From: Ferrovibrio sp035304305
GTDB taxonomy: Bacteria; Pseudomonadota; Alphaproteobacteria; Ferrovibrionales; Ferrovibrionaceae
Direction of reading: 5' to 3'
Assembly: GCF_035304305.1 (NCBI RefSeq)
Contig: NZ_DATGQG010000114.1
Location: forward strand, 1-30,371
Length of the DNA: 30,371 nucleotides
Shown piece by piece: positions 18,293-26,536 of this stretch. The translations under genes were made by a program, and so were the position numbers. The notes under the pieces are model-generated. The model did no database searches. It was not told the origin of the DNA and saw only the letters and a program-made list of their open reading frames with translations. Each line of letters starts with the position of its first letter. Positions within the stretch are counted from its first letter, which is position 1.

Positions 18293-20305
18293 GTGTTTCG
18301 CAAGATCCTGATTGCCAATCGCGGTGAAATCGCCTGCCGGGTCATCCGCACGGCCAGGCGGATGGGTGTCGCCACCGTTGCCGTCTATTCCGACGCCGAT
18401 GCCGGCGCACGGCATGTCGCCATGGCCGATGAAGCGGTGCATATCGGCCCGGCGGCCGTGCGCGAAAGCTATCTGGTGGCCGAGAAGATCATCGCCGCGG
18501 CGAAGGCCACTGGCGCCGAGGCCATCCATCCGGGTTACGGCTTCCTGTCCGAGAATGCCGGTTTCGCCCGCGCCTGCGCCGGTGCCGGCATCGTCTTCAT
18601 CGGGCCGCCGGTAGGCGCCATCGAGGCGATGGGCCTGAAAGGCGCCGCCAAGGCACTCATGGAGAAGGCCGGCGTGCCGGTCGTGCCGGGCTATCATGGC
18701 GACGACCAGTCACCCGAGCTGCTGGCGAAGGAAGCCGAACGGATCGGCTATCCGGTGCTGATCAAGGCGGTGGCCGGCGGCGGCGGCAAGGGCATGCGCC
18801 GGGTCGATGCGGCGAAGGATTTTGCCGCGGCGCTGTCCGGCGCACAGCGCGAAGCGGCTAATGCTTTCGGCGACGAGAAGGTCCTGCTCGAAAAGTACCT
18901 GGTCAAGCCGCGTCATATCGAAATCCAGGTCTTCGCCGACAATCACGGCAATGCCGTGCATCTGTTCGAGCGCGACTGCTCGGTGCAGCGGCGCCACCAG
19001 AAGGTGCTGGAAGAGGCACCTGCGCCGGGCATGCCGGCGGAGATGCGCAAGGCCATGGGCGACGCGGCCGTCGCCGCCGCCAAGGCCATCGGCTATGCCG
19101 GCGCCGGCACGGTCGAGTTCATCGCCGATGTTTCCGAAGGCCTGAAGCCGGACCGCTTCTATTTCATGGAGATGAATACCCGCCTGCAGGTCGAACATCC
19201 GGTCACCGAGATGATCACCGGACAGGATCTGGTCGAATGGCAGCTGCGGGTCGCCGCCGGCGAGACGTTGCCGCTGGCCCAGGACCAGCTGGCCATCCAG
19301 GGCCATGCGGTCGAGGCGCGGGTCTATGCCGAGGATCCGGTGAAGAATTTCCTGCCGTCCGTCGGCACGCTGCACCGCCTGCGTGCGCCGGACGAGAATG
19401 CGTATGTGCGGGTCGATACTGGTGTGCGCGAGGGCGACGCGGTGACGCCATTCTACGATCCGATGATCGCCAAGCTGATCGTCTGGGACCAGGACCGCAA
19501 ATCGGCGCTGCGTCGCCTGCGTCAGGCTCTGGGCGAATACCAGATCGCTGGCGTCACCACCAATACCGCGTTCCTCATGGCGCTGGCGGGGCATCCGGCT
19601 TTCGCCGAAGGCGATCTGGATACCGGCTTCATCGACCGTTTCCGCGCCGACCTGATTCCGCAGCAGGAGCCGGCACCGCCGGAAGTGCTGGCACTGGCAG
19701 CGCTGGCGGTGACGCTGCAGCGCCGGGCGGAGGTCAAGGCCACGACGGCCGGCGACCCGTGGTCACCCTGGGCCGAGGTGAACGGCTGGCGGCTGAATGA
19801 TTCCGGCATGGACGAACTGATCTTCCGCGAGCGCGACGAAGACAGGCATTGCCGCGTGGAATACCTGCCCGACGACGAGCTCAGGATCATCGGGCCCGAA
19901 GGCAGCCTTGTCGCCGAGGGCTCCATGGGATCGGACGGAACCCTGGAGGCCGTGCTGGATGGTCGCCGCGTGAAAGCGGGGATCGTGCGCCTCGGCGACG
20001 AGCTGACGATCCTGCTGCCGGGCCGGACGCACCGCCTGACGCTGGTCGATCCGCGCCGGGCGGGCGACACCGACGAGGCCGCGGGCGGGCAGCTGACGGC
20101 ACCGATGCCGGGCAAGGTTGTCCAGGTGCTGGTCTCCGAGGGCGCCAAGGTGGAAAAGGGGCAGGCGCTCATGATCATCGAGGCGATGAAAATGGAGCAT
20201 ACCATCACGGCGCCGGCGCGCGGCGTGGTGGCCAAGCTGCTGTTCAGCGCCGGCGATCAGGTCCCGGAAAGCGCCGTCCTGCTCGGCTTCGAGGTGGAGG
20301 GCTGA
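18293..20305 (+). CDS. liuD: Methylcrotonyl-CoA carboxylase, biotin carboxylase/biotin-carrier (alpha) subunit
   Basis: It carboxylates its own biotin using ATP and bicarbonate and hands it to LiuB. The 670 residues read as a biotin carboxylase N-domain (FRKILIANRGEIACRVIRTA; HPGYGFLSEN at 79-88) and an ATP-grasp loop (AGGGGKGMR at 161-169). FMEMNTRLQVEHPVTEMITG and the biotin carboxylase C-domain follow. The C-terminal biotinyl domain has EAMKMEH with the biotinylated Lys633. GTG start with GGAGG six bases upstream. It is 14 bases after liuC and one base before liuE, so clearly one operon. Confidence 0.96.
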   Translation: MFRKILIANRGEIACRVIRTARRMGVATVAVYSDADAGARHVAMADEAVHIGPAAVRESYLVAEKIIAAAKATGAEAIHPGYGFLSENAGFARACAGAGIVFIGPPVGAIEAMGLKGAAKALMEKAGVPVVPGYHGDDQSPELLAKEAERIGYPVLIKAVAGGGGKGMRRVDAAKDFAAALSGAQREAANAFGDEKVLLEKYLVKPRHIEIQVFADNHGNAVHLFERDCSVQRRHQKVLEEAPAPGMPAEMRKAMGDAAVAAAKAIGYAGAGTVEFIADVSEGLKPDRFYFMEMNTRLQVEHPVTEMITGQDLVEWQLRVAAGETLPLAQDQLAIQGHAVEARVYAEDPVKNFLPSVGTLHRLRAPDENAYVRVDTGVREGDAVTPFYDPMIAKLIVWDQDRKSALRRLRQALGEYQIAGVTTNTAFLMALAGHPAFAEGDLDTGFIDRFRADLIPQQEPAPPEVLALAALAVTLQRRAEVKATTAGDPWSPWAEVNGWRLNDSGMDELIFRERDEDRHCRVEYLPDDELRIIGPEGSLVAEGSMGSDGTLEAVLDGRRVKAGIVRLGDELTILLPGRTHRLTLVDPRRAGDTDEAAGGQLTAPMPGKVVQVLVSEGAKVEKGQALMIIEAMKMEHTITAPARGVVAKLLFSAGDQVPESAVLLGFEVEG

Positions 20306-20306
20306 C

Positions 20307-21212
20307 ATGGCGTTACCCGGCCGCATCACCCTGTGGGAAGCAGGGCCGCGCGACGGCCTGCAGAATGAACCCGGCGTCGTGCCCGCCGACGTCAAGATCG
20401 AGCTGATCGACCGGCTGGTCGATTGCGGCATCACGCATGTCGAGGTGACCAGCTTCGTGTCGCCGAAATGGGTGCCCCAGATGGGCGACCATAACGAGGT
20501 GATGGCGCAGCTTAAGCGCCGGCCCGGCGTAACCTACCAGGTGCTGACGCCGAACATGAAGGGTTACGAGGCGGCACGCGCGGCCGGGGCCGAGGCGATC
20601 GGCATCTTTGCCGCTGCCAGCGAAAGCTTCTCGCGCCGGAACATCAATTGCAGCGTCGAGGAAAGCATCGAACGCTTCCGCCCCGTGGTCGAAGCGGCGC
20701 AGCGCGACGGCGTCAAGGTGCGCGGCTTCGTCTCGGTCGCGGTCGGCTGCCCCTTCGAGGGCGAGATCGCGCCGCAGCAGACGGCCAGGGTCGTGAAGCA
20801 GATGTACGACCTCGGCTGCCACGACATCGCCCTGGGCGACACCATCGGCGTCGGCACGCCCGGCAAGATCAGGGCCGCCATCGAAGCCTGCGCCCGGGAC
20901 GTGCCGCTGGAGGTTCTGGGGGGGCATTTCCACGACACCTATGGCCAGGCCCTGGCCAATACGCTCGCCGCGCTTGAATGCGGCGTCACCCGCCATGATG
21001 CATCGGTTGCCGGCCTTGGCGGCTGCCCTTATGCCCCGGGCGCAACCGGGAATGTCGCCACCGAGGACATGGTCTATATGCTCGACGGACTGGGGATCGA
21101 GACCGGAATCGATCTCAAGAAGCTCGTGCAGACTGCCTGGTGGATTTCCGACCGGCTGGGCCGGCCGCCGGTATCGCGCGTTGCCAAGGCGCTGAAGTCC
21201 AAGTGTCTGTGA
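20307..21212 (+). CDS. liuE: Hydroxymethylglutaryl-CoA lyase
   Basis: It cleaves HMG-CoA to acetoacetate and acetyl-CoA, the last step of the leucine branch. The 301-residue TIM-barrel protein has GPRDGLQNE with Arg15 and Asp16. Metal-binding histidines lie in GGHFHDTYG (208 and 210). The signature GLGGCPYAPGATGNVATED carries the loop cysteine at 240. GGAGG precedes the ATG by six bases, inside the end of liuD. The length matches bacterial mvaB/liuE with no targeting sequence. No acetoacetate-activating enzyme is in the window, so acetoacetate must be handled elsewhere. Confidence 0.96.
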   Translation: MALPGRITLWEAGPRDGLQNEPGVVPADVKIELIDRLVDCGITHVEVTSFVSPKWVPQMGDHNEVMAQLKRRPGVTYQVLTPNMKGYEAARAAGAEAIGIFAAASESFSRRNINCSVEESIERFRPVVEAAQRDGVKVRGFVSVAVGCPFEGEIAPQQTARVVKQMYDLGCHDIALGDTIGVGTPGKIRAAIEACARDVPLEVLGGHFHDTYGQALANTLAALECGVTRHDASVAGLGGCPYAPGATGNVATEDMVYMLDGLGIETGIDLKKLVQTAWWISDRLGRPPVSRVAKALKSKCL

Positions 21213-21219
21213 GCCTGCC

Positions 21220-21633
21220 TTGCCCGTTCATCTGCTGAAGGTCGCGGTCGGGATCGAGAGCCTCGACCATTTCCGCCAGCGCATGAAGGCGCGCCGGACC
21301 AAAACCTTCACCCATTACACGCGGCATATGCCGAAGCGGGCGGAGGAGGTGCTGGCCGGCGGTTCGCTGTACTGGATCGTGAAGGGGTACATTGCCGCCC
21401 GCTGCCCGATCGTGGGGCTGAAAGAGGCCGTGCTGGAAAACAAGGGCCCCCATTGTGGCATCGTCATGAAGACGGAGCTGATCCCGGTGCTGCCGCTGCC
21501 GCGGCGGCCGCATCAGGGCTGGCGCTACCTGGAGGCCGAGGATGCGCCGCCGGATATTACGGCGCTGGGGAAGGGGGCGGCGGAAATGCCGCCCGAACTG
21601 ATGGCCGAGTTGCGCAGCCTGGGTCTTCTGTAA
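21220..21633 (+). CDS. DUF1489-family protein
   Basis: A 137-residue protein of the DUF1489 family, which I know mostly from alphaproteobacteria; function unknown. Recognisable stretches are HLLKVAVGIESL at the start, THYTRHMPKRAEEVLAGGSLYW around residues 30-51, and HQGWRYLEAEDAPPD near 100. The only in-frame start matching the family N-terminus is TTG at 21220, seven bases after the liuE stop and without a good ribosome site. It may depend on coupling with liuE. It links the liu genes to mipZ, and its being in the liu transcript may be incidental. Confidence 0.82.
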   Translation: MPVHLLKVAVGIESLDHFRQRMKARRTKTFTHYTRHMPKRAEEVLAGGSLYWIVKGYIAARCPIVGLKEAVLENKGPHCGIVMKTELIPVLPLPRRPHQGWRYLEAEDAPPDITALGKGAAEMPPELMAELRSLGLL

Positions 21634-21663
21634 TACCAAGCGGCAGGTTCAGCGGAGTTGGTC

Positions 21664-22518
21664 ATGGTTGTCCCGGTTCAGGCGGTCCCGCAGACGGGCC
21701 CCGCCGCGTCGCCCCGGTCACGGGCACGCATCATCGTTGTCGGCAACGAGAAGGGCGGCTCCGGCAAGTCGACCACTACCATGCATATCATGACGGGTCT
21801 GCTGCTGGAGGGCGGCCGCGTGGCGGCGATCGACCTGGACGCCAAGCAGCGCACCCTGACCCGCTACCTGGAAAACCGCAAAGCCTTCATGGAGCGGAAT
21901 GGTCTGCGGCTGCCCATGCCCGAGTATGTCGTGGTGCCCGAGAGCGACCGGCCGCTGAAATCCGAGGCCGAGGCCGACGAGGCCGAACGGCTGGCCGCCG
22001 CCATTGCCGGCCTGTCGCCGGCGCATGACTTCATCATCATCGACTGTCCGGGCAGCGACAGCCATCTGTCGCGGTTGGGGCATTCCTATGCCGATCTGCT
22101 GATCACGCCGGTCAACGACAGCTTCATCGACGTCGACCTGCTGGCGACCGTCGATCCGGACACGCTCCGGGTGCTGAAGCCGAGCCGTTATGCCGTGATG
22201 GTCTGGGAGCAGCGCAAGCAGCGCTTTGCCCGCGACCGCCAGAGCGTCGACTGGGTGGTGATCCGCAACCGCCTCTCCCATCTGGATGCGCGCAACAAGC
22301 GCAATGTCGGGCATGTGCTTAAGTCGCTGGAGAAGCGGATCGGCTTCCGCTTCCTGCCCGGCCTGTCGGAGCGGGTGATCTTCCGCGAGCTGTTCCTGTC
22401 GGGCCTGACCCTGATGGATCTCGACCGCGCCGGCGGCGGGATCAACATGGCCCAGGCTGCGGCGCGGCAGGAAGTCCGCGCCCTGCTGCTTGGGTTGAAT
22501 CTCGTCACCGACGACTGA
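21664..22518 (+). CDS. mipZ: MipZ-like ParA-family division-site ATPase
   Basis: MipZ is the alphaproteobacterial ParA-type ATPase that forms a bipolar gradient with ParB and inhibits FtsZ away from midcell. The 284-residue protein has the deviant Walker A motif NEKGGSGKSTTTMH (Lys30 and Lys35). It also has IDLDAKQRTLTRYLENR, the switch/Walker B region FIIIDCPGSDSHLSR, and the MipZ-typical MVWEQRKQRF. The ATG at 21664 has GGAG six bases upstream. It lies 30 bases after the DUF1489 gene and just before a strong terminator. Confidence 0.93.
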   Translation: MVVPVQAVPQTGPAASPRSRARIIVVGNEKGGSGKSTTTMHIMTGLLLEGGRVAAIDLDAKQRTLTRYLENRKAFMERNGLRLPMPEYVVVPESDRPLKSEAEADEAERLAAAIAGLSPAHDFIIIDCPGSDSHLSRLGHSYADLLITPVNDSFIDVDLLATVDPDTLRVLKPSRYAVMVWEQRKQRFARDRQSVDWVVIRNRLSHLDARNKRNVGHVLKSLEKRIGFRFLPGLSERVIFRELFLSGLTLMDLDRAGGGINMAQAAARQEVRALLLGLNLVTDD

Positions 22519-22552
22519 GCGGTCCTCCCGACCTGATCCATGCGACAAAAAA

Positions 22553-22572
22553 GCCGCCGGTTGCCCGGCGGC
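22553..22572. terminator. Bidirectional intrinsic terminator between mipZ and the TRAP permease
   Basis: A perfect eight-base stem, GCCGCCGG (22553-22560) and CCGGCGGC (22565-22572), encloses the four-base loop TTGC. It is preceded by an A-run (CAAAAAA) and followed by TTT, so it can stop transcription from both convergent genes. Confidence 0.85.
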
Positions 22573-22596
22573 TTTCTGTTTGGCGCGGCCTGCGGC

Positions 22597-24525
22597 CTAT
22601 TTCGCCTTGCGGCTGAATTGCTGCCAGAGGCCCACGCCGATTGCAATGGCAAGGCCGGCCAGGTCGGTCATTACGCCACCGTAGATGAGCAGCAGGGACC
22701 CGGCGAACAGCACCACCCGCAGCGGCGTTGCGATCCTGCCGAAATACCAGGATTGCAGGGCGCCGGCGAGCAGGTAGACGCCGATACAGGCCGTCGCCCC
22801 GTAATGCACGATCTGCACCCAGTCACCCTGCGCCAGCAGGGCCGGGCTGTAGAAGAACATGAACGGGACGATGAAGGCAGCGAGACCGTAGATGAAGGAT
22901 GTCACTGAGGTCTTCATCGGGTCGCTGCCCGCGATGGCTGCACCCGCGTAACCGGCGAGTGCTACCGGCGGGGTTATCGCCGAAAGCACCGCGTAATAGA
23001 AGACGAACATGTGGGCGACCAGCGGCGAGATTCCCAGCTTGACGAGGCCGGGCGCCACGACGGAAGCCGCCACCGCATATGCAGCCGTTGTCGGCATGCC
23101 CATGCCGAGGACGACGGCTATGGCCATGGCGAAAACGAGGGCCAGGAACTGGCTCTCCCCGGCGATCGCCAGGATCATCGACGAGAAGCGCAGGCCGATG
23201 CCGGTCAGGCCGATGACGCCCACGATGATGCCGGCGCAGGCGCATACTGCGATGAGCTGGATCGTCCCCTTGGCGCCGAGATGCAACGCGTCGAACACGG
23301 CCCGCGCTCCCATGCGGGTGTCCGGCAGGATCCAGCTGATGACGAGTGCGCTCGCCATCGCGAGGGTGCCGGAGCGGATCACCGAGTAGTTCAGGACCAG
23401 GCCGCCGATGAGGACGATCAGGGGGATGAACAGAAACACGCGGCGAAGCATCTCGTCGACACGCGGCAGTTCGGAGCGGGGCAGGCCGTGCATGTTGAGC
23501 CGCTTGGCTTCGTTGTCGACCATGAAGTAGACCGCGACGAAGTAAAGCAGGGCCGGCATCACGGCGGCGATCATGATGTCGGTGTAGGGAATGCCGGTGA
23601 TCTCGGCCATGATGAAGGCGCCGGCGCCCATGACCGGCGGCATGATCTGGCCGCCGGTGGATGCGGCGGCTTCGATGGCGCCGGCACTGCGTGCCGGATA
23701 GCCGACCTTCTTCATCATCGGAATGGTGAAAGTTCCGGTGGCCGCGACGTTGCCTGCGGATGTTCCGTTGATCGTGCCCATCAAAGCGCTCGACATGACG
23801 GCGACCTTCGCCGGTCCGCCCCGCGCCGTTCCGGCGAGGGAGAAGGAGAAGTTGACGAAGTAGTCGCCGATCTTCGACGCCTGCAGGAAGCCGGCAAAGG
23901 TGATGAACAGGATGATGTATGTGGAGGAAACGGCGGTCGTCGGTCCGAAGACGCCTTCCAGCGAGTAGATGAATGAGAAGAGGTGATCGAAGCGGATACC
24001 CTTGTGATAGAGCACACCGGGCATGATGGGGCCCGCCACGCAGTAGAGCAGAAACACCACCGAGATGATCGGCAGCGCCAGGCCGGCGGAGCGGCGGGTG
24101 ATCTCCAGAATGAGCAGGGTGCCAATTACGCCGAAAACGACGTCCCAGGTTGTGGGTGCGGCGCCGGCACGGAACAGCAATCCGTCTAGATTGTCGAAGA
24201 TGTATACGAAACAGGCGATGCTGGCGACGATGAATACCCAGTCATACCAGGCGACGCCCGGGCGCTTCTGTCTTGCGGTGGCGGCGAAGATCATGAAGCC
24301 CAGGGAGATGCCGAAGGCGACGTGGGCGGTCCGGAACAGCCACGGATCGATGGGGTAGACGTTGAGCACATACAGGTGGAAGACCGTGAAGGCCACGCAT
24401 CCCCAGAAGAACAGTTGGCTTTCCCATTTCCGCAACTGGCGCGCGTTGCTGCCAATCTCGGCTTCTTCCTGGATTCGCTCGGCCGTATGCGCCGCGTTGC
24501 CGGCGGCCATGCTCTTTTCCGTCAT
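22597..24525 (-). CDS. TRAP transporter fused permease (DctQ-DctM type, TAXI system)
   Basis: The membrane part of a sodium- or proton-driven tripartite uptake system. The 642 residues begin with a cytoplasmic segment of about 36 residues and about four to five transmembrane helices corresponding to the small DctQ-like part. The large DctM-like part follows with SALMGTINGTSAGNVAATG and STGGQIMPPVMGAGAF (289-304), then GMGMPTTAAYAVAASVVAPG and ITPPVALAGYAGAAIAG. Fused permeases of this kind normally work with TAXI-type binding proteins, and one is encoded directly upstream on the same strand. GGAGG precedes the ATG by five bases. The substrate is unknown; known TAXI systems include ones for glutamate or alpha-ketoglutarate-like acids. 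Confidence 0.95.
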   Translation of the reverse strand: MTEKSMAAGNAAHTAERIQEEAEIGSNARQLRKWESQLFFWGCVAFTVFHLYVLNVYPIDPWLFRTAHVAFGISLGFMIFAATARQKRPGVAWYDWVFIVASIACFVYIFDNLDGLLFRAGAAPTTWDVVFGVIGTLLILEITRRSAGLALPIISVVFLLYCVAGPIMPGVLYHKGIRFDHLFSFIYSLEGVFGPTTAVSSTYIILFITFAGFLQASKIGDYFVNFSFSLAGTARGGPAKVAVMSSALMGTINGTSAGNVAATGTFTIPMMKKVGYPARSAGAIEAAASTGGQIMPPVMGAGAFIMAEITGIPYTDIMIAAVMPALLYFVAVYFMVDNEAKRLNMHGLPRSELPRVDEMLRRVFLFIPLIVLIGGLVLNYSVIRSGTLAMASALVISWILPDTRMGARAVFDALHLGAKGTIQLIAVCACAGIIVGVIGLTGIGLRFSSMILAIAGESQFLALVFAMAIAVVLGMGMPTTAAYAVAASVVAPGLVKLGISPLVAHMFVFYYAVLSAITPPVALAGYAGAAIAGSDPMKTSVTSFIYGLAAFIVPFMFFYSPALLAQGDWVQIVHYGATACIGVYLLAGALQSWYFGRIATPLRVVLFAGSLLLIYGGVMTDLAGLAIAIGVGLWQQFSRKAK

Positions 24526-24586
24526 CCCTGCCTCCGACCCGGCGCGGCTCTTGCGACCTTTGCCGGGTTTACCTCCCAGTTAACAA

Positions 24587-24619
24587 AACCCCCGCCCGTC
24601 GAATCGCAGGGCGGGGGTT
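24587..24619. terminator. Strong stem-loop between the TAXI binding protein and the permease
   Basis: A perfect 11-base stem, AACCCCCGCCC (24587-24597) and GGGCGGGGGTT (24609-24619), encloses an 11-base loop. On the minus strand, in the direction of transcription, it is followed by TTTT; on the plus strand by TTCTTTTTT. Being inside a two-gene operon, it probably acts as a partial terminator or mRNA stabiliser that keeps binding protein in excess over permease. Confidence 0.8.
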
Positions 24620-24647
24620 CTTTTTTAACCTTACTGCCTGTCGGCGA

Positions 24648-25613
24648 CTACATCATCGTCTTCGGATTGAGCGCGATGCCCTTTTCCTTGTAGTACTTCA
24701 CCGCGCCCGGATGGAACGGCAGGAAGCTGTTCTTCTCTGCGTTCTTCGCGAGGGTTTCCTTCGCAGCGGAATGTCCCTTCACCATGGCATCGTTGTTGTC
24801 GAGCACGGCCTTCACGATCTTGTAGGCGGTGTCGTCGTCAAGATCCTTGTGGGCGATGGCGAAGTTGTAGAGACCGACCGTCTTGTGATCCTCGGTCAGC
24901 GTCTTGTAGGTGTTCTTCGGAATCACCGACGGAGACAGTTCGGGGATCTTCTCCTGCAGGATCTTGAGTTCTTCATCGGTGAAGGTGATGAACTTGACCG
25001 GACGCTGCGCTTCGAGTTCCGAGTAAGCGGAGATCGGCACGCCGGCGGCAAAGGCGAAGACATCCAGCAGGCCGTCGCCCAGCTGGCTCGCCATGTCAGA
25101 GGCGCCGCCATTGCGGATTGTCGGCTTGATGCCCAGCGCTTCGAACATCAGCGGAAAATAGGTGCCCGGAGTGCCGGCCTTCGGGCCGACGCCGACATTC
25201 TTGCCGTCCATCTGCTTGACCGAGGTGATCCCGGTCTTGTCGGTCGTGATGAAATGGAACGGCGTATCATACATCGGGAAAAGGGCGCGAACGTTGTTGT
25301 ACTTCTTGCCTTTTGCCCAGCCGGTGCCGTTGTAGCCGTGCAGCGCCACACCCATGGTGACCATGCCAAGTTCGATGGCCTTGCTGTCGACCAGAAGCAG
25401 GTTCTGGTTCGGACCCTGGGTCTGCTGGGTCGAGACGTTGATGCCGGTCTTTTCTGTCACCAGCGTGGCCACCACGCCGCCGTAAATAAAGTAGGTGCCG
25501 CCCACCGAGGCGGTGCCGAGCGTCAGCGATTTGGGCTGCGCCTGCGCCACGCCCGCCAGAGCGACGGCGGCGATGGCGGCAACGCCAAAGGTTTTGAGCT
25601 TGGATACGGTCAT
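24648..25613 (-). CDS. TAXI-family TRAP transporter solute-binding protein
   Basis: A periplasmic ligand-binding protein of 321 residues. The signal peptide runs MTVSKLKTFG, then a hydrophobic Ala/Val stretch, to GVAQA at residue 25, with mature QPKSLTLGT. TASVGGTYFIYGGVVATLV is the TAXI signature region. GKNVGVGPKAGTPGTYFPLM and MASQLGDGLLDVFAFAAGVP match the binding-protein fold. I chose the ATG at 25613 because it starts the signal peptide and has GGGAGGA upstream; the frame extends to 25760 without support. It is transcribed with the downstream fused permease, separated by a strong stem-loop. Confidence 0.95.
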   Translation of the reverse strand: MTVSKLKTFGVAAIAAVALAGVAQAQPKSLTLGTASVGGTYFIYGGVVATLVTEKTGINVSTQQTQGPNQNLLLVDSKAIELGMVTMGVALHGYNGTGWAKGKKYNNVRALFPMYDTPFHFITTDKTGITSVKQMDGKNVGVGPKAGTPGTYFPLMFEALGIKPTIRNGGASDMASQLGDGLLDVFAFAAGVPISAYSELEAQRPVKFITFTDEELKILQEKIPELSPSVIPKNTYKTLTEDHKTVGLYNFAIAHKDLDDDTAYKIVKAVLDNNDAMVKGHSAAKETLAKNAEKNSFLPFHPGAVKYYKEKGIALNPKTMM

Positions 25614-25753
25614 TCTCTTCCTCCCGAATGCATACCGGCAGAACTCCTGCTCGGCCCTGCCGGAACCGAGCTGACAAGATAGCGATTCCTTTGCCTCAGG
25701 CCCAGTTTTTTCGTCTCCCGCCGCGACTGCATCCTTGGCGGGTAATGGTTGCT

Positions 25754-25782
25754 CTGGCAACGACTTAAGTATTGCCTATATG
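25754..25782 (+). promoter_or_regulatory. Weak sigma-70-like promoter before the VWA gene
   Basis: CTGGCA (25754-25759) and TATATG (25777-25782) each match four of six consensus bases with a 17-base spacer. They lie just before the AGGAG ribosome site. This is tentative. Confidence 0.3.
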
Positions 25783-25801
25783 GTGCGAAGGCAGGAGCGG
25801 G

Positions 25802-26533
25802 ATGACCATGAGCGGCGATCGAACCGGGCCGGACCGGAGCAGGGTACCCACCGCAGCGTCTTCGCAGGAGGTTGACGCCTTTCTGCGCAAGGTGGCGCTG
25901 GCCCCGCGTGCTGCGCCGCAGCATGGCGGGAAAGGGCGGCTGATCTTCGCCATGGACGCCACGGCGAGCCGGCGTCCGACCTGGGACGAGGCGCAGCGGA
26001 TCCAGAGCGACATGTTCCGCGCCACGGCCGGCTTGGGCGGCCTCGAGATTCAGCTGGTATTCTTTCGTGGCCTCGGCGAGTGCAAGGCCTCGGGCTGGGT
26101 GTCCGAAGCCGGTGCCCTGCTGCGCCTGATGCGGCAGGTGGAATGCGTCGGCGGCCATACCCAGATCGAACGGGTGCTGAACCATACCCTGGCCGAAGCC
26201 CGCGAGGGCAAGGTGAACGCGCTGGTTTATGTGGGCGACTGCCTGGAGGAAAATCCCGACGACATCGCGGTCCGGGCCGGCGAACTCGGCCTGCTCGGCG
26301 TCCCGATCTTCGCGTTCCAGGAGGGGCAGGAGCCGCAGGCGAAGGCCTGCTTCCAGGAGATGGCGCGGCTGACGCGCGGCGCCTACTCGACCTTCGACCG
26401 TTCCAGCGCGGCGGTGCTGCGGCAGCTGCTCTCGGCGGTTGCCGTCTATGCGGCCGGCGGATTCAAGGCGCTGGAAAACTATGCCAGTAATGCCGGTTCC
26501 GAGGTGCGGCTGCTGATCGGACAGATGCGGTAA
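25802..26533 (+). CDS. Von Willebrand factor A-like protein
   Basis: A 243-residue soluble protein that resembles a VWA domain. After a polar N-terminus it reads GRLIFAMDATASRRPTWDEA, where Asp52, Thr54 and Ser56 form a MIDAS-like DxTxS (the usual DxSxS with Ser to Thr). A later Thr in GGHTQIERVL and an Asp in LVYVGDCLEE suit the other metal contacts. It ends at a taa three bases before a membrane J-domain gene, so the pair is almost certainly one operon. The function is unknown; a chaperone-linked adaptor is possible. ATG 25802 has AGGAG four bases upstream; 25808 is an alternative. Confidence 0.75.
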   Translation: MTMSGDRTGPDRSRVPTAASSQEVDAFLRKVALAPRAAPQHGGKGRLIFAMDATASRRPTWDEAQRIQSDMFRATAGLGGLEIQLVFFRGLGECKASGWVSEAGALLRLMRQVECVGGHTQIERVLNHTLAEAREGKVNALVYVGDCLEENPDDIAVRAGELGLLGVPIFAFQEGQEPQAKACFQEMARLTRGAYSTFDRSSAAVLRQLLSAVAVYAAGGFKALENYASNAGSEVRLLIGQMR

Positions 26534-26536
26534 GAA

